From Terana coerulea (taxonomy: Eukaryota > Basidiomycota > Agaricomycetes > Polyporales > Phanerochaetaceae): a DNA stretch of 64,000 nucleotides. The notes under the pieces are model-generated. The model saw nothing but the letters and a program-made list of their open reading frames with translations, was not told the origin of the DNA and searched no databases. Positions 45,786 through 58,100 of the stretch are shown here, one piece after another (the first letter of the stretch is position 1; each line of letters starts with the position of its first letter). A program made the translations under genes and the position numbers. The stretch lies in the NCBI GenBank assembly GCA_024811115.1, contig JAKOGH010000864.1:1-64000 (forward strand). Direction: 5' to 3'.

Positions 45786-46459
45786 CTCGACGGCGAAGCC
45801 AACGATGTCTCGGATGCGCCGAGGGGCCCCGAGGTCGACGTCGTTCCCGCCACACCTCCGCCACCAGTACTGACGGCCGCCGTCGACGACCTGGTACGGC
45901 GGCACGCGGGCGGCTTTGCGCTGACGCGACTTGTGCAATATTATCTGCTCCATTTGTATGTATTGCTGCAACTGACTCTCTTTGGCACAGGGAGGTCACG
46001 GACCACCCACGCCTGACTGCTATAGATTCAACTCGGCATCGCTTCTTGTCGCCTTCTTTACTGATACGCATCGCCCCTTCGCATTTCCGGCTGCGCTTTT
46101 ATCTTTGCCTGTCGTCGTACATATTTGCGCTACTTAACCTGTTGGCGATGGCTGGGCTATACCCTGGCTTTCGTGTTCTAGTTACTATCGTATATTGCTG
46201 TCGTTTAGCAGTCTCACTCAATGATATCGTAGTTCACATTATAACATGGGCTCGCATGGGATTGCGCTACCTGCCCGAGTGCATTCACTACGAACGTCCA
46301 CGGTAAGATAGATAATTGCGGAAATTGGGATGGGATGGGACTGAATGCAACAAGTCAGGGATACTGACTCAGTGTCTACGTGACTCAGACATGTTGCAGA
46401 GTCGATCTTCCAGCGAAAGGTTCCAAGTCTCTGAAATCACGATCCAAACTCATTTCATA
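45786..46459. other. 3' flank of the BCS1-like gene
   Basis: Convergent intergenic space before the 3' end of DUF6533 copy 3. The long plus-strand frame that crosses it begins inside the ATPase gene in another frame and is not coding. Confidence 0.5.
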
Positions 46460-48117
46460 CTAATGGATGGTCGCAACCCCGTTTTCGCCGTCTTCCTCTG
46501 CGTTTTCCTCGTCCTGATCGTGGTTGAGGGGCTGGGGAATGCTTCCCATAGTGCTGCCGGCGGGCAACATGAATTCCGGAGCCGAAAATCGAGAGAAGTC
46601 TTGTGCGTTGGTGTTCGCTTGTGACTCCATGGGCCCACGGAGTCGGCGAAGGTTGAACAAGAATCGACTCATGAGAATCAATGGCTATCCAGTGGACGTG
46701 GCGTTTCAGCTAACATCACAGTGCAAGGGATTTATCGAGCGCACCATTGTTGCGTCGAGCTGAGCCAATGGGTCCCCTCCCTGCCACATAGCACAGATTC
46801 AACGATGTTCGGTTGAGCGGGGATAGTGATGCAACTTGCCGGCATTCTGGGCGACGTGAAAGTCATCATTTGTGCGATATTGTGACCAAGCAATACACTA
46901 GTAGGGAGAATGATCGAACCGGTGAGATAAGGCGGCACAGGTGTGTAGTGGTGGAATTCGCACATGAAGTAGAGAGTACCTAGGGAGCATTACTTGTCAC
47001 TGTGATTCTTATAGGGGATGGCATGTGTCTCACCGTCACGCATGAGGCAGGTCGAGACGGAAGCAGACATCTTCATCTCCATAGCGTCGCGCCAATGTCG
47101 CAGAGTCTTCGTCCATGTAGCGATGATAACCAAGATATCAGCGAGCACAAGTGCGCAACGAGACGAAATAATACCTGTAGATGATCATCACATGGAGTAC
47201 AGGCTTGAAAATATTATAACACATGCAGCTAATCATGTAAATGAGTACAATCGTGGGGAATGCTTGACGGTTGTCTTACATAGTGTGCAGCATAGCAGAG
47301 ATGTCAGCAATGCCGGTGCACATTGCCGGGGTGGGAATTCAATATACACAAAGGTGTAGTGGCGAGTGATGAACTGTTGACGGTGACGATGAGTGTGCCA
47401 CGGTGATCGCGAACGGCTGACGTGGCTGCTTACTAAATTTGTGCCAACGGGCAGCGACCCAAGCAGGACAACAACCACAAAAATTACTTTGTGGTATCTC
47501 CACTCACTCCACACAGCGGCGGCCCTGAGTGCAGAGAACACTATATGTGAAATTAAATGGTTATTGTGGCCGTTCTTATCATAAGAACGCTTTATGAGAC
47601 TTGCACGCGACTTGGATATACCCAACACAGTTAAGAGCTTTCACCACGATGAGGACTGACCCGCAGCTGGGCAGAAAATTCAGCGAGCAATCGGCTCAGC
47701 GGAATCATTTTGCAAACCTCTATGATATGCAGTTATCAGTATAACCTCCCTTACACACAGGAAGAGGTCAAATACCTGTGGTGATGATGGACACGACGCA
47801 ATAACAGCGTTAATGAGCATCACCCAGCGTGTGGAGAGCAAGAGGAGAGATGTTGCCGTGAACTTTCTTGTCTATATAGTGGCTATTTCTTGCCCGAGAG
47901 TGATGATATATTCGTAAATGACCAAGGCTAGTGACACAACGTGCGAGGTTAAGCGATACATTATATTACGGCAGCACTTACTGACGATGGAAAACCCTAT
48001 GTAGTTAAACGCTAGACTTGCGAGAACCCAACTTCAGTACACAGCGAAGGATACCATGAGCAACAAGACGCACAGTCGAGGTATCTCTGGGATAGATGCC
48101 GGAGGGATTTCAGACAT
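46460..48117 (-). pseudogene. DUF6533 membrane protein, copy 3, with in-frame stop
   Basis: Minus-strand paralogue of the genes at 35223 and 37835. A possible start is MSEIPPAS (48117). The signature exon reads LVIYEYIITLGQE and continues TRKFTATSLLLLSTRWVMLI, but the tryptophan expected before TRKF (VWTR in the other copies) is a TAG stop at 47874-47872. Further segments FSALRAAAVWSEWRYHK with the helix VIFVVVVLLGSLPVGTNL, HNIAQMMTF, and the C-terminal MSRFLFNLRRL with an acidic tail are still recognisable. A single-base change explains the stop. Either a recent pseudogene or one wrong base; the rest of the coding sequence is well kept. Confidence 0.72.
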
Positions 48118-48705
48118 GTTCTTTGGTCGTACGTTGTCGCGGTGAGAGATAGCAATACTTCCTCGGAGAAGCCGAGCTTTAGTGTCTTCATATACCTGCT
48201 CAGCATAGCCCATGACGTCTCGTGTGATAGTAACCACACTGTTCGAGTAGATGATCCCCTGTACGAATACCGGCGGGAACAAACACCATTTGATAGAGAG
48301 ATAGATGGTTGCAGCTTCAGGTGTGACCGTGTGCTTGTGAACGAGGGATCGCCTTTATGAGCGGCGCGACCCAGACGACCGCGGAGACAATGTCCGAACA
48401 GCATCGCTCGCACAAACCCTACGGCACGATGCTCTCGGGAAGCGTTATACTAACAGAATATCATCCGACAGGACGTTGAAGACGTGAGACATGACCCGGA
48501 GCAAGATTGCGGAGTCGTACAATCTGATATATAGACTCAGAGCTGGTCCATGCGATAACAATGCCAAAAGTCCTCTTCAAAGCTTCGTAGTTTACCCCTC
48601 TCAAGAGGACATAGTCCTACGCACCTTTAGTTCAGATTCTCTTCCAAGCAGAGAATACACTGACCGCAAATCGATCGCAAAGGCCACTTCAAGACTTGTG
48701 AGGTG
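48118..48705. other. Intergenic region
   Basis: Between DUF6533 copy 3 and the 3' end of the BRE4-like gene. Frames here show no known motif. Confidence 0.4.
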
Positions 48706-51700
48706 TCAAGCGTTCTCATGCGCAGTGTCCCGGAACAACGCTTCGAACGCTTCGGTGCTGTCCCCGATGACTCCGAACGTCTCTTGCAGCGTCCGGCCGA
48801 GATAGTCCAACTCCTGTATGACGCCTCGCATGGTGATTGCATATGCAAAGAAGAGCAGCTGCCTCGATCCCTTAATGTCCCGATTCTTGACGACATCCAA
48901 TTGCCTGATGGCGTCGACCTGAGACAAAAGCTGTTCAGGCGAGGTAGAAAGATATATAAATAAACACGTCACAAACTAGGCGTTTCCGGGAGCTTTCAGC
49001 CGGTGGCAGATACGGCGGCAACGGCGACTTCAGCCGGAAGGCAGAACCAAGGGTCGAGAAGTAAAGGATGACGTTGCCGACCATGTCTCGCCGAGGTTTG
49101 TTAGTCGGTAAGATGAAGTCGCGCCGAACAGTCTAGAGCAATGGAATAAGCTGGGCTCCAATGCGCTAAAACCCATAAATCTCACGGTATGCCTATAAGA
49201 GCCATAATAATGACAATCTACTGAACTCAAGGGTAGCAGTGGACTTACCATTCTTCTCGCGAGCTGACGCATCGCATACTGTGCAGCTTGTCCAGGATAG
49301 TTTGGAGACTGGTCAACATAGACCGGTACAACTTCACGGGGAATGGCCCCTTGAGACGGGGCTCATGTTGCGTTTGTGCGAGCAAGCCTTGAAGCTCGAT
49401 GAGTTTGATTTGCAGGTGGAGCTCCCTGAGTATTAGATCCTTCTCAGCACTATGAATGCAACTAGACGTAATTGCGCTTACATAGCCATGAATTCAATAA
49501 CCGATTCGTTCGTATGCGGCTCCTCCGCTAGTAGCGCTGTAGTTTCCGTAACTGGGTTGGTGATGCGATGGATAGACGGCCCCGAGTTCTCCCAAGAATT
49601 GAACGCGACGAGGCGCGTGTAAAGCCAGCCAATATTCAAGCAGAACCTGAACATCAGAACAATAAGGGCAAACGTTGAGACTCCAGCGAAGTTGTTGCAC
49701 GCACTCTCCCAACGCTTTCCCCAACTCTCGCCTCGCCTCAATAGGCCACCAGAACCTCGAGACGATAGCAGCCCATACCACACCCACGGCCACGGCCGCC
49801 GCCCGGTGGTATGCTATCACAATGATAGAAATATCAATGCGTCGAAGATTATAACTATTATTCCGGTCAGCGACACAGCGCCGATTTGAGAGTTTGGCGC
49901 ACAAACCTGTACAGACACGTCAAGTTGTAGGTGAGCAGTACGAACCGGGCCGACGTCGCGTATTCTGGTTTCGCCACAATGTAATAGAAGCAAGGGATGG
50001 AGAAGAAAAAGCCGAAGATGGAAAGGAGGTAGGGATTCTCCGGGAATGCCGACCATATTGCCACAGCTGTCGCCGCTCCGAGCCTGTTTGAAAACTTGAT
50101 CAAACGTCATGGTCGATGAATGGAGATAAAGGAAGCGTACAAGGTGCCAAGGACTCTGTGCAGGCCAAGGAAATTTGTCTTGGAACGAATTCAGTACCTG
50201 TGCCACCTCGATCGAACCGATGTACATACCGCTCCTATTGTGGGTGATATGACGACGAAGAACTATAGCTCTCATTAATAAGTTGTATCCTTAGTGCTAT
50301 AGGTGATGTAACTTACGGAAATCAGAGCCCATTCCCCGCGGTACTCCACGAAAATAGGTCGAGTAATGTCGAAGAAAGCAGGAGCGGCCAGAATAGCGGT
50401 AGCCATACCTGCCTTCACCGCGTACTTCAAGTCATTTTCCCGTAGTCTGGAACCAAACGCCCATAACGACCGGCCAATTCGATCGAAAAGCGATAAGTCT
50501 TCGCGTGCAGGCGTCTGCTTCGTGTTGGGCGCATGCGGGGTGATCTTGGGGAAGTAGACGACCCTATGCGCGGGCTCCGGCAAGAAGTATGTGGCTGTTC
50601 CAACACAGCGTGAGCGGAATCCATAGTGAAAACAAAGTTGAAGCCGCACATAGTCTCCTACCCAGCCCACTCCTCCGCTGCTTGTTGTACGAGATATGTA
50701 TGCGCCGCAACTTGTTACGGATATAATAGAAGGGCTGCAGCAGCCGCTTCCATCCTGACCTCTCCCTCTGAATGTTACATATCCGGCTCATCGCATCTGC
50801 CAATGAAACCATCTCCCTAGCGAATTCTTGCATGGTGAAGAAGAAGCTAGAGAGTCCTGAGCTGCGTCACGGATGATCATGGAGGGAAGATACGTACAAG
50901 TATACAAGGAAGATGCTTTCGCTGTCGGCGCCGGTGAGAACAGAGTTCTCGTCAGCGGCAGACTTGAGGGACTCCAGAGTAGCATTGTCGGCGGCTGCGG
51001 TGCCCTTGCGGTATAGTCGAAGAACGGCGTGGTTGGACGTGCTTTCGAAGGTGAAAAGGGCACGTTCGAGCTGATCCACAAGATCGTGAAACTCTTCTGG
51101 CCGAAGCTCCTTGCCTGAAGGCCGTGAAAGTGGCTCATTGAATGCTTCTTTCAGGCGCTTGAGACTTGCAGTGCAAGTAGTCTGCCAGCATGCGTCAATA
51201 TCGCGTTAAATCCCATGTGCATGCGGACGTACCGCGAGAGCTTTCAGAGGTGGGCCCAGGTCCTCAATCAAATCGCCGAAGGCATCCGCAGCAGCTTGCA
51301 ACAGCGCAGAATCGTCATCGCCAGCACCATCGCCGACTGACATGTTTTCGGCCACAGAGCCAAGGTGACTTTTGCGGGAAAGTGTTTCATGCAGACTGTT
51401 CTTCTGCCGTATTGCTTTGGAGGAGCGATTCCTGAGTGTCAACTTTCCGTCTCGGCTGGCTTTCACGAGCTCGAACTGAACGCTAATGCCACTGCGCAGG
51501 CCGTTCAAGTGCTGCCCAAGTCTGTTCAGACTACCAACAGCGTCCTCGTAGGCCTGGCCCAGATGTGTTTTCGGCGAGGAGTCGCCCAAACCCAGTGTAG
51601 CCGCGGAAAAAGTTGACTCTGGCTTGCCTGGACCGCCCACCAAACGCTCGCTCTGAGCCTCGTCCAAATCCTTCTTCAGCTTCGTGAAACTGCCTTGATG

Positions 51701-53345
51701 GTCCTTCGTCGCCTTGTCAAGCTTTTCTTGCGTGACCCGCAAGAGTGGTTCCTCCAGAAGGAATGTCTGCGTTATCGTCGAGAGTAGCGTGGAGAACGAG
51801 TCGAGGGTCTGGGTCATCGTTCGTTGCAGATTATGCGTTGCGCGTTGCGGCCAAAGCGTATAGCAGATGATGTTGGAGATCAACGAGCCGACGACAACGA
51901 TGAGAGAGACTTGCAACAAAGTCTCAAGCCCGCCCTCTTTCACCACGCTATATGCCGCAAGTGATCAACACTGTGGTCCGTTCAGAGATTGTACGGAGAC
52001 CTACACGGTGAATAGTATAATCGAGGTCATACTGCAAGCTGTAGACAACTTCCACGTTAGAAGTGACGGTCGAAGTATGAATGGCTGGACATACCAGTAT
52101 TAAAAGTTGGCTTGCCCATCCACATCTTCATCCAAGCCATGAGCGACATTCCTATGCCAACCCAAATGATAACCAAAAGGTCCGCAAGCCACTCCCAGCC
52201 AGCCTTAACCTCGAAGAACCAATACATTGACATGCTCGCCAGCGATACAAACGTTGCGTACAGGACGCCCATTAGACAGAATACGTCTGCCTCGAACATG
52301 GCACCGACGGTCTTCGCAGGATTAAAGTACACCGCTCTATGAAAGATGGGTATTAGGCCATATACACAAGAACATGAGTTTGCTTACACGGTCGCAACCA
52401 TGTGCCCTGACGGAGACGGACGGCGGTCTCCAGCACCGTTGCCAGTCAGATCCGCAATGAAGCCAGAAAGATACGGCGAGAACGTAAACAGGCTGCCGAT
52501 GAAGTATGCAACCGCACACTTCAAGATGTTCCGTTGTACGGGGGTTAAGCTCGGTAACTTCAGCCAGACAGAGCTCTTCTTTGTGCTTGACTCCTCGTCT
52601 GCGCTTTGGGTATGGCTATCAGGACTTTCGCCATGAGAGGACTCTGACTCTTCGGAGATGGTGCTGCTCGTTTCCACTGCGCCGTCTGCTTGCTGCTCTT
52701 CAGGTTCGGAGGCAAAACTGGACATCGAGTGATGCAAGCTGTAGCCTGGAGAGCGCGGCGGATCTCTAGGTGGGCTGCGCTGTGAGGAATGCGGCTGTAT
52801 GACATCCAGTATGGTCTCCCGAGCACCCGGTCTACGTAGGGACGAACCAGACGAAGATGCCTTTATGCCGTCGTCGTGCTCTCCGTGACTCATGAGCTCA
52901 CCAAACACCGTCCACTCCTGACCTCGCTGCTTCGCTTTAGGTCTCTGAGAGAAGCGCAGAAAGCCGTTCCTGGGCTCCGACGCGCTCTGTGCAATCGGAT
53001 CGCCTTGTCTGGGTCCAGGAGCCGCCGCCGGGGACGTAACGCTGCGAAACAGACGATGGGGTCGCGTGCCGCTTGGCGAAGTCGTGTTGGTACCAGCACT
53101 CCCTTCTAGAGATGTGACATTTTGCGGTGTGTATGGCAAAAGTATTCGCTTATGGACTGAGGGGGCGGGTTGGACAGGTCCTCGGGTGACCGTACGACTT
53201 CGTGAAGCCCGTTGTCGAATTGGCTCGAATAACCAGAAGTCGTAGAATCATGCCGAGATGCGGGTACAGAGGGATCCACAGACATAGTCTCGGCAATGTT
53301 GTCTTCGGTGCCAGAGGCATGTGGATTGTCTGGAAGAGTGGACAT
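48706..53345 (-). CDS. BRE4/aromatic-acid-exporter-like membrane protein (ArAE_2_N and DUF2421 type)
   Basis: A protein of roughly 1,000 residues resembling fission yeast Bre4 (brefeldin A sensitivity) and fusaric-acid-resistance type exporters, presumably in the plasma membrane or Golgi. Exons include 53345-52388, 52336-52095, 52038-52005, 51947-51233, 51181-50898, 50846-50317, 50262-50230, 50178-50141, from 50083, and a last one ending at 48706. A Ser-rich N-terminus precedes NILKCAVAYFIGSLFTFSPY and other helices, a long helical middle (LQRTMTQTLDSFSTLL), a second bundle (YAVKAGMATAILAAPAFFD, WALISFFVVISPTIGATNF) and the tail ELHLQIKLIELQGLLAQTQ. Frame breaks occur in an A4 run (53138-53141, minus-strand T4; five expected) and near 50605; two later junctions (near 49700 and 49150) also miss phase. 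The conservation is too good for an old pseudogene. Confidence 0.85.
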
Positions 53346-53908
53346 CGTCTAAGCCGGTTCAGAATAGGCAACCTCAATGGTAGCTGGGCTGGTCAAGACG
53401 CGATGCCTACGTCAGCGCCAACACGTCAGAATTCACGCGTACGCGACGACAGAGTTGAGCTCAGAGAGAAAATTAACTCACAACCACCCCAAATTGCTTG
53501 CTGCCTAACCTCTCTAAGCTCCCGGCAGTCTACCCTCAAGCTATGCAGCAATGAACCAACCCGATGCAACTGTATAGTTCTTCTGCCTGGTTGAGTCTTG
53601 TCAGCCAGTAGGTAGAAGAAGAGAATATTTTCGTCCAAAGGTCGAACGAAATCGAGCAGATATGGAATGAAGAAGGAGAGTTGTTATATTTGAATGCTGC
53701 GACCTCTGGCCTGCAAGCTGCACGCAAGCGCCCAAGACGACATCATAACATCCAGCGCCAAACACCACGTGACAACTGTCGTCGGCATGATCCTAAACTC
53801 GAGCGTCTCCAGACTGCAGCTGAGAACCTCGAGTTTCTTGCGACCATGTAACATGCTTAGGCTGTCTCGTATCCTCGAACGTCGCTTTCCTGAGAGAATG
53901 TCAAAGGG
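53346..53908. promoter_or_regulatory. Divergent promoter region
   Basis: The 563 bases between the BRE4-like gene (minus) and the OB-fold gene (plus) should hold both promoters. No clear TATA box or repeated operator is visible. Confidence 0.45.
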
Positions 53909-55139
53909 ATGCGCCGTTATCACGTCTTTCTACAGGCACCTACGGTCTCCGAGCTGAAGGAGCTCTCCGACAAGCCTTACGCGTGGCATACACTCATTGG
54001 CGATGAGCCCTCCGCCGGAACGAGTCAACCAAGCCAACGAGCCGCTGGTTTACCTTCAACGTTGCCTTCTGCAACTTTAGAAGCAGCTAGCAGACGGATC
54101 TCTATGCTGTACGAGAATATCATCTTCAACGATGCTGCTAGCGACGCGGAGGATAATTATTTGGACGAGGAGGTGCAAGACGTTCGACCCGGTGCTCAAG
54201 GTACGTCACTCACCGTACGCGACTAGAATACTCTATTAGTGTCCACATAAAACTGAACTATCTGATGTAGACGAGAGTACTCTCATAACCTGGCCGTCCA
54301 CCAACGCAGAAGATATCACTGGACTCCATCGCTCCACCTTCACCAGCACGCGCGAGATCACATTCCTACGACAGTCCACATCGTTTTCGCGATCGCGATT
54401 GCAGGCACAAACGCAAGAGACACAGGAGACGAACTCTTTCTCCTTATCTCAAAATGCCTCTTCCGACGCTTCGATAACGCGATTTCCTGAGTTTCATTTC
54501 TCCTTGCACACTCTATCGTCGCTGGCCGCGTTGGAGCGGAACTCGATAGCACAGCGCCCGCCAGCATTTCAAACCGCATACCCATACCAGCAGAACAAGC
54601 AGAAGGTGAGCCTCCTGGTTGCAGTCTTGGAAGTCGAAGGGCCGGATACCATACGCATCAAGAAGGGCCTCGATGCAGGCAAGGAAGTCAGCGTCCTCAA
54701 AGTAATCATCGGCGATGAAGATGGTGGTGTTTGCAAGCTCACGGCATGGAGAGAAACAGCCGAAAAATGGGGCGGGTCCTACTCGGATAGTCGAGAGCCG
54801 TCCTTGAAACGTGGCGACATCGTCCATTTCCAACGTAAGACGTACCACGCCTATTTGTAATGTGCTCATCGCATGAGCTCCTACATAGACGTGCTAGTCT
54901 CGAGGGACCTGGGGACTGCCACCAATGCCTCATCGACCATGTCCTCCATATCTCTCACAGGATCGCCGGCCCTGAACTCGTCCATGGCGATTTGCTACCG
55001 CACCATGCCCATTGGCGACGACCGGCAGGATGGGAAGCTGCACCCTGACCTGAGACTTGGGATCAGCGATGCGGCGGTCAGGAAGGTTCATGCTGTGGTT
55101 CGTTGGTTTCAGAATATGGCCGGCCTACCCAGCACATGA
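53909..55139 (+). CDS. OB-fold nucleic-acid-binding-like protein
   Basis: Three exons, 53909-54200, 54271-54834 and 54889-55139, join in frame to 368 residues. The N-terminal half is acidic and Ser-rich, probably disordered. The second half looks like an OB fold: VSLLVAVLEVEGPDTIRIK (first strands), VSVLKVIIGDEDGGVCKLTAWRE, then LKRGDIVHF, as in RPA70-like or shieldin-2-like single-stranded DNA binders (the pattern of a promoter strand, a Lys-x-x-x-W turn and a GDI/V strand). The C-terminus (LRLGISDAAVRKV...VVRWFQNMAGL) is conserved in basidiomycete homologues as far as I recall. Likely nuclear and concerned with DNA, but this is inference. The protein is complete; the acceptor for exon 3 (ACATAG) was chosen because it alone keeps frame. 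Confidence 0.75.
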
Positions 55140-58100
55140 CTCGGGATATACTTATTATTTCGGTCTTGGGATCATTGGTGACGAACGATGCAGAGGTATG
55201 TGAGGGTGGTCATGGTGGTATCGAGTACCGTTGACCGATTGCTTCATTTGAAGATGACTGTTACTTTCTTTCGGCATAGGTCAAAGTGGAAGCCCTCCTA
55301 TTACCCCCCTCCAACTTTTGATGGCAAATTGTGGCCTTCGTGCTGTGGTGATGATTGACATGCGATTTACATGCCTATTTCTCCGCTTTTCACGCCGTCA
55401 CTTGCTGCTGTGCAATGCTCGGATCAGTCCTTGCGTATTGCGCTGTGTCAGGATGTGGAACCTCATGCAAATGGTAAGCAGTCAATCCTCGCGGCTGTAC
55501 GTTTCATGATATCCCTAAGGAAAGTACTTGGTCGCACTCCACTTCAGTTGAGAATTCTTTTCTGGGAATCGAACGGATCACGTGGAGCTTCGGCTTTATG
55601 CGTCTCGGCTAGTTCCGGACGCCACAAAGTCCCGTTGTATTTCTAGAACAGTCGCTGCACATCGAAAACTGCTTCGCGTACAGGTGATCCACAGGCTGCA
55701 ATCATATGCTCAGTAAGTGCTCACGGTATGCTCGCACTCCTATGCTGACATGGCGAAGCTTGACCAGGTGTATCGAGAGGCTCGGGCTGAGTTGTTGACG
55801 ACATGAGCTCAACTAGCCTACTGGACTGCCACCAGAGGGTTAGCGGACGTTCAGAGTGTCGTCGCATATAGTGCGGAATAACAACAAAATAATGGTTTCA
55901 CAGGACTCTAATGGCCACTCATTGCCCTCGCAATTGCCTGCACTGCACAGGCTCTGCGTCGTGATCCGGAGTCACCGTCAACCTCTTGTGAACGGCTGAT
56001 TGTTGAGCAAGAGCCTTTCCCTGACAAAAACGGTTGAGCGTATGTTACTACTACTATTACCCTTCATTTCGAGCTGAATAATTCACATGTTTTCAGAGAC
56101 AAAGCCGCGCCTGGTACTAGTGAACCTATCGGTATGTTTCTCATCTCATGTCCCGTTATTCCGTTGTGTTCTTCAGCCGTCTGACGCGCTAGCGAGCATG
56201 CAGGCCTACGTAACATTAGTAACTGCAGGTAAGGAAGACTAAGCAGCACTCTACCTCCGCTGTCCCCGACATTGGCTCGGAAGGCACAGAACGGAGTTTA
56301 CGAAGCCAGTGCTGCATCATTGTAAATGCCAGTGTACCCCGGATCTCGGCGAAAGGAACTTTCTCACAAGGACCACCATGGTGCACGATGGATGTCACCT
56401 TTTTCTGGAAAGGTAATGACTCCAAAGCGTAGAAGGTGAGCGCTCCTGGGATATTTTGATGGGTTAAGGCTTACATGCATGTGCCACGGAAAGAGTGTTT
56501 CAGTGGTTGAGAAGGTCATAAGTGCGACTGTAGCAGTTGGCGCATTCATATACTCAATCAGGTCGTTGCATTGCGTACCGACATGAAACCTCGTTCCTAG
56601 ATTATTGTTGCCCTAGTGAACCTCTCGGCGCTCACCCCTTAAGCGGGCGCTCCGCCGGTAAGCACAAGCCTGAGTCATGAAGAAGCCAATGTATTCAACG
56701 CCTTGCGAAGTATGAACTCATCGGAGCATAAGTTCATGTAGGTGCGCGACATCTCTCCGGCATCAATCGGAGTGCGCGAAGAAACACGCTGCTAACTTCG
56801 CCACATGCCATGGTCGTACGCTGTAAGGTAAGCTCCATCATTCTTATCTTCTTGGTATGACTCTGGCTAAAGTCAGTCTTTGCTTGCTCATGGTAGACCA
56901 TGCGCCATTGGCTCGAAACTAAGTTCACCCGGAGCATAGGACTAACTAGCGCTTTCGACTCCCGATCACCGCATGTCTGTTCTCCCCCAGGAAGTCTAGG
57001 CACCAACAAACCTCACTTGAACTAACCGTCAGCCATTATCACGAGTGCATTGATGTGTATACACTTTCTTATCCGAGGTGTACCTCACTACCACAGCCTT
57101 CGGAGTCATTGTAAGGTTCATGACGCTCACAGTACTTAAGAGATCATGATTGTTTTCATTGTACGTACGCGATGAAAACTATGAGGAATCAAGCACTAGC
57201 AGCTGACCTACAGTACTGATTCAGCATCTTCGGAGTGGACAGTGTGTTTCCGGGCCCAACATACGGCGCTGATAATGAACGGCGCTGACTCGCTCACGCG
57301 CGGCCATGGATCACCTTGTAACGGTAAGTGCAGTCGCTAACATTACTTCCCGAGATGCATAGCAGCTGACCTACAGTACCATTTCAGCACCTTCGGAGTG
57401 CACAGTTCGTTTCCGGGCCCAACATACGGCGCTGATAGTGAACGGCGCTCACTCACTCACGCGCGGCCATGGATCCCCACCTTGGAAACGGTAAGTGCAG
57501 TCGCAGAATAATATATCATTCTCACTTCCCGAGATGCACCTTTGATTTATCGACCCGGTCTCTTCATGGCTATCGTTCTGCGGCTGCTGGGCCCCCGGGA
57601 CGGATCTCTCAAACACTTAATAAACAACCGGTCACTGGCCGGTCATCTGCGCAACGTTTGGCGCCTTACCGGTCAGTGGCGCATCGCTTCAGTGTTTGTA
57701 CAGTATCTAATAGCGACTGGACGTTTTGCAGGACAACTTCCGCACGCGTATTCAGACATCCCTGCATCATCGGCGAATTTCTATCGCGGCTGAAGCCTTT
57801 CCCGCCTCGCGTGCACTGAATGACATGATGGGAACTTCGAGCTGATTTCTTTTCGCGCTGTGCTCAACAATTTGCTACGCTGACCATGCGCTTCTGAGTC
57901 GTTGTCAAGGTAGCCGACGACAACGAGAGCTCACCGTGGGTCGGGACACTTGCGGCAAGCTTGCACCGCGTAGGGTTCCTACCCGACTTTTTCTCCTGTT
58001 ACAGATCCGAGCTCCCAAGCATTGGTAGCTGTGGTGCTATGGTCTGAGGCGTACGGGGCAACTGCCCATGTCCAGAGAACCAGAGAGGGCATAACAGCAC

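Noticed and set aside
45434..46306. 290-residue plus-strand open frame
   Set aside because: It overlaps the last exons of the BCS1-like gene in another frame and is Arg-rich, as GC-rich shadow frames are. The ATPase reading is supported by homology and splice sites.
52384..53139. Start of the BRE4-like gene at the Met of MPYTPQNVT (53139)
   Set aside because: The upstream Ser-rich frame from 53345 continues into it with one base added to a T run, so a longer N-terminus is more likely. The shorter start remains possible.
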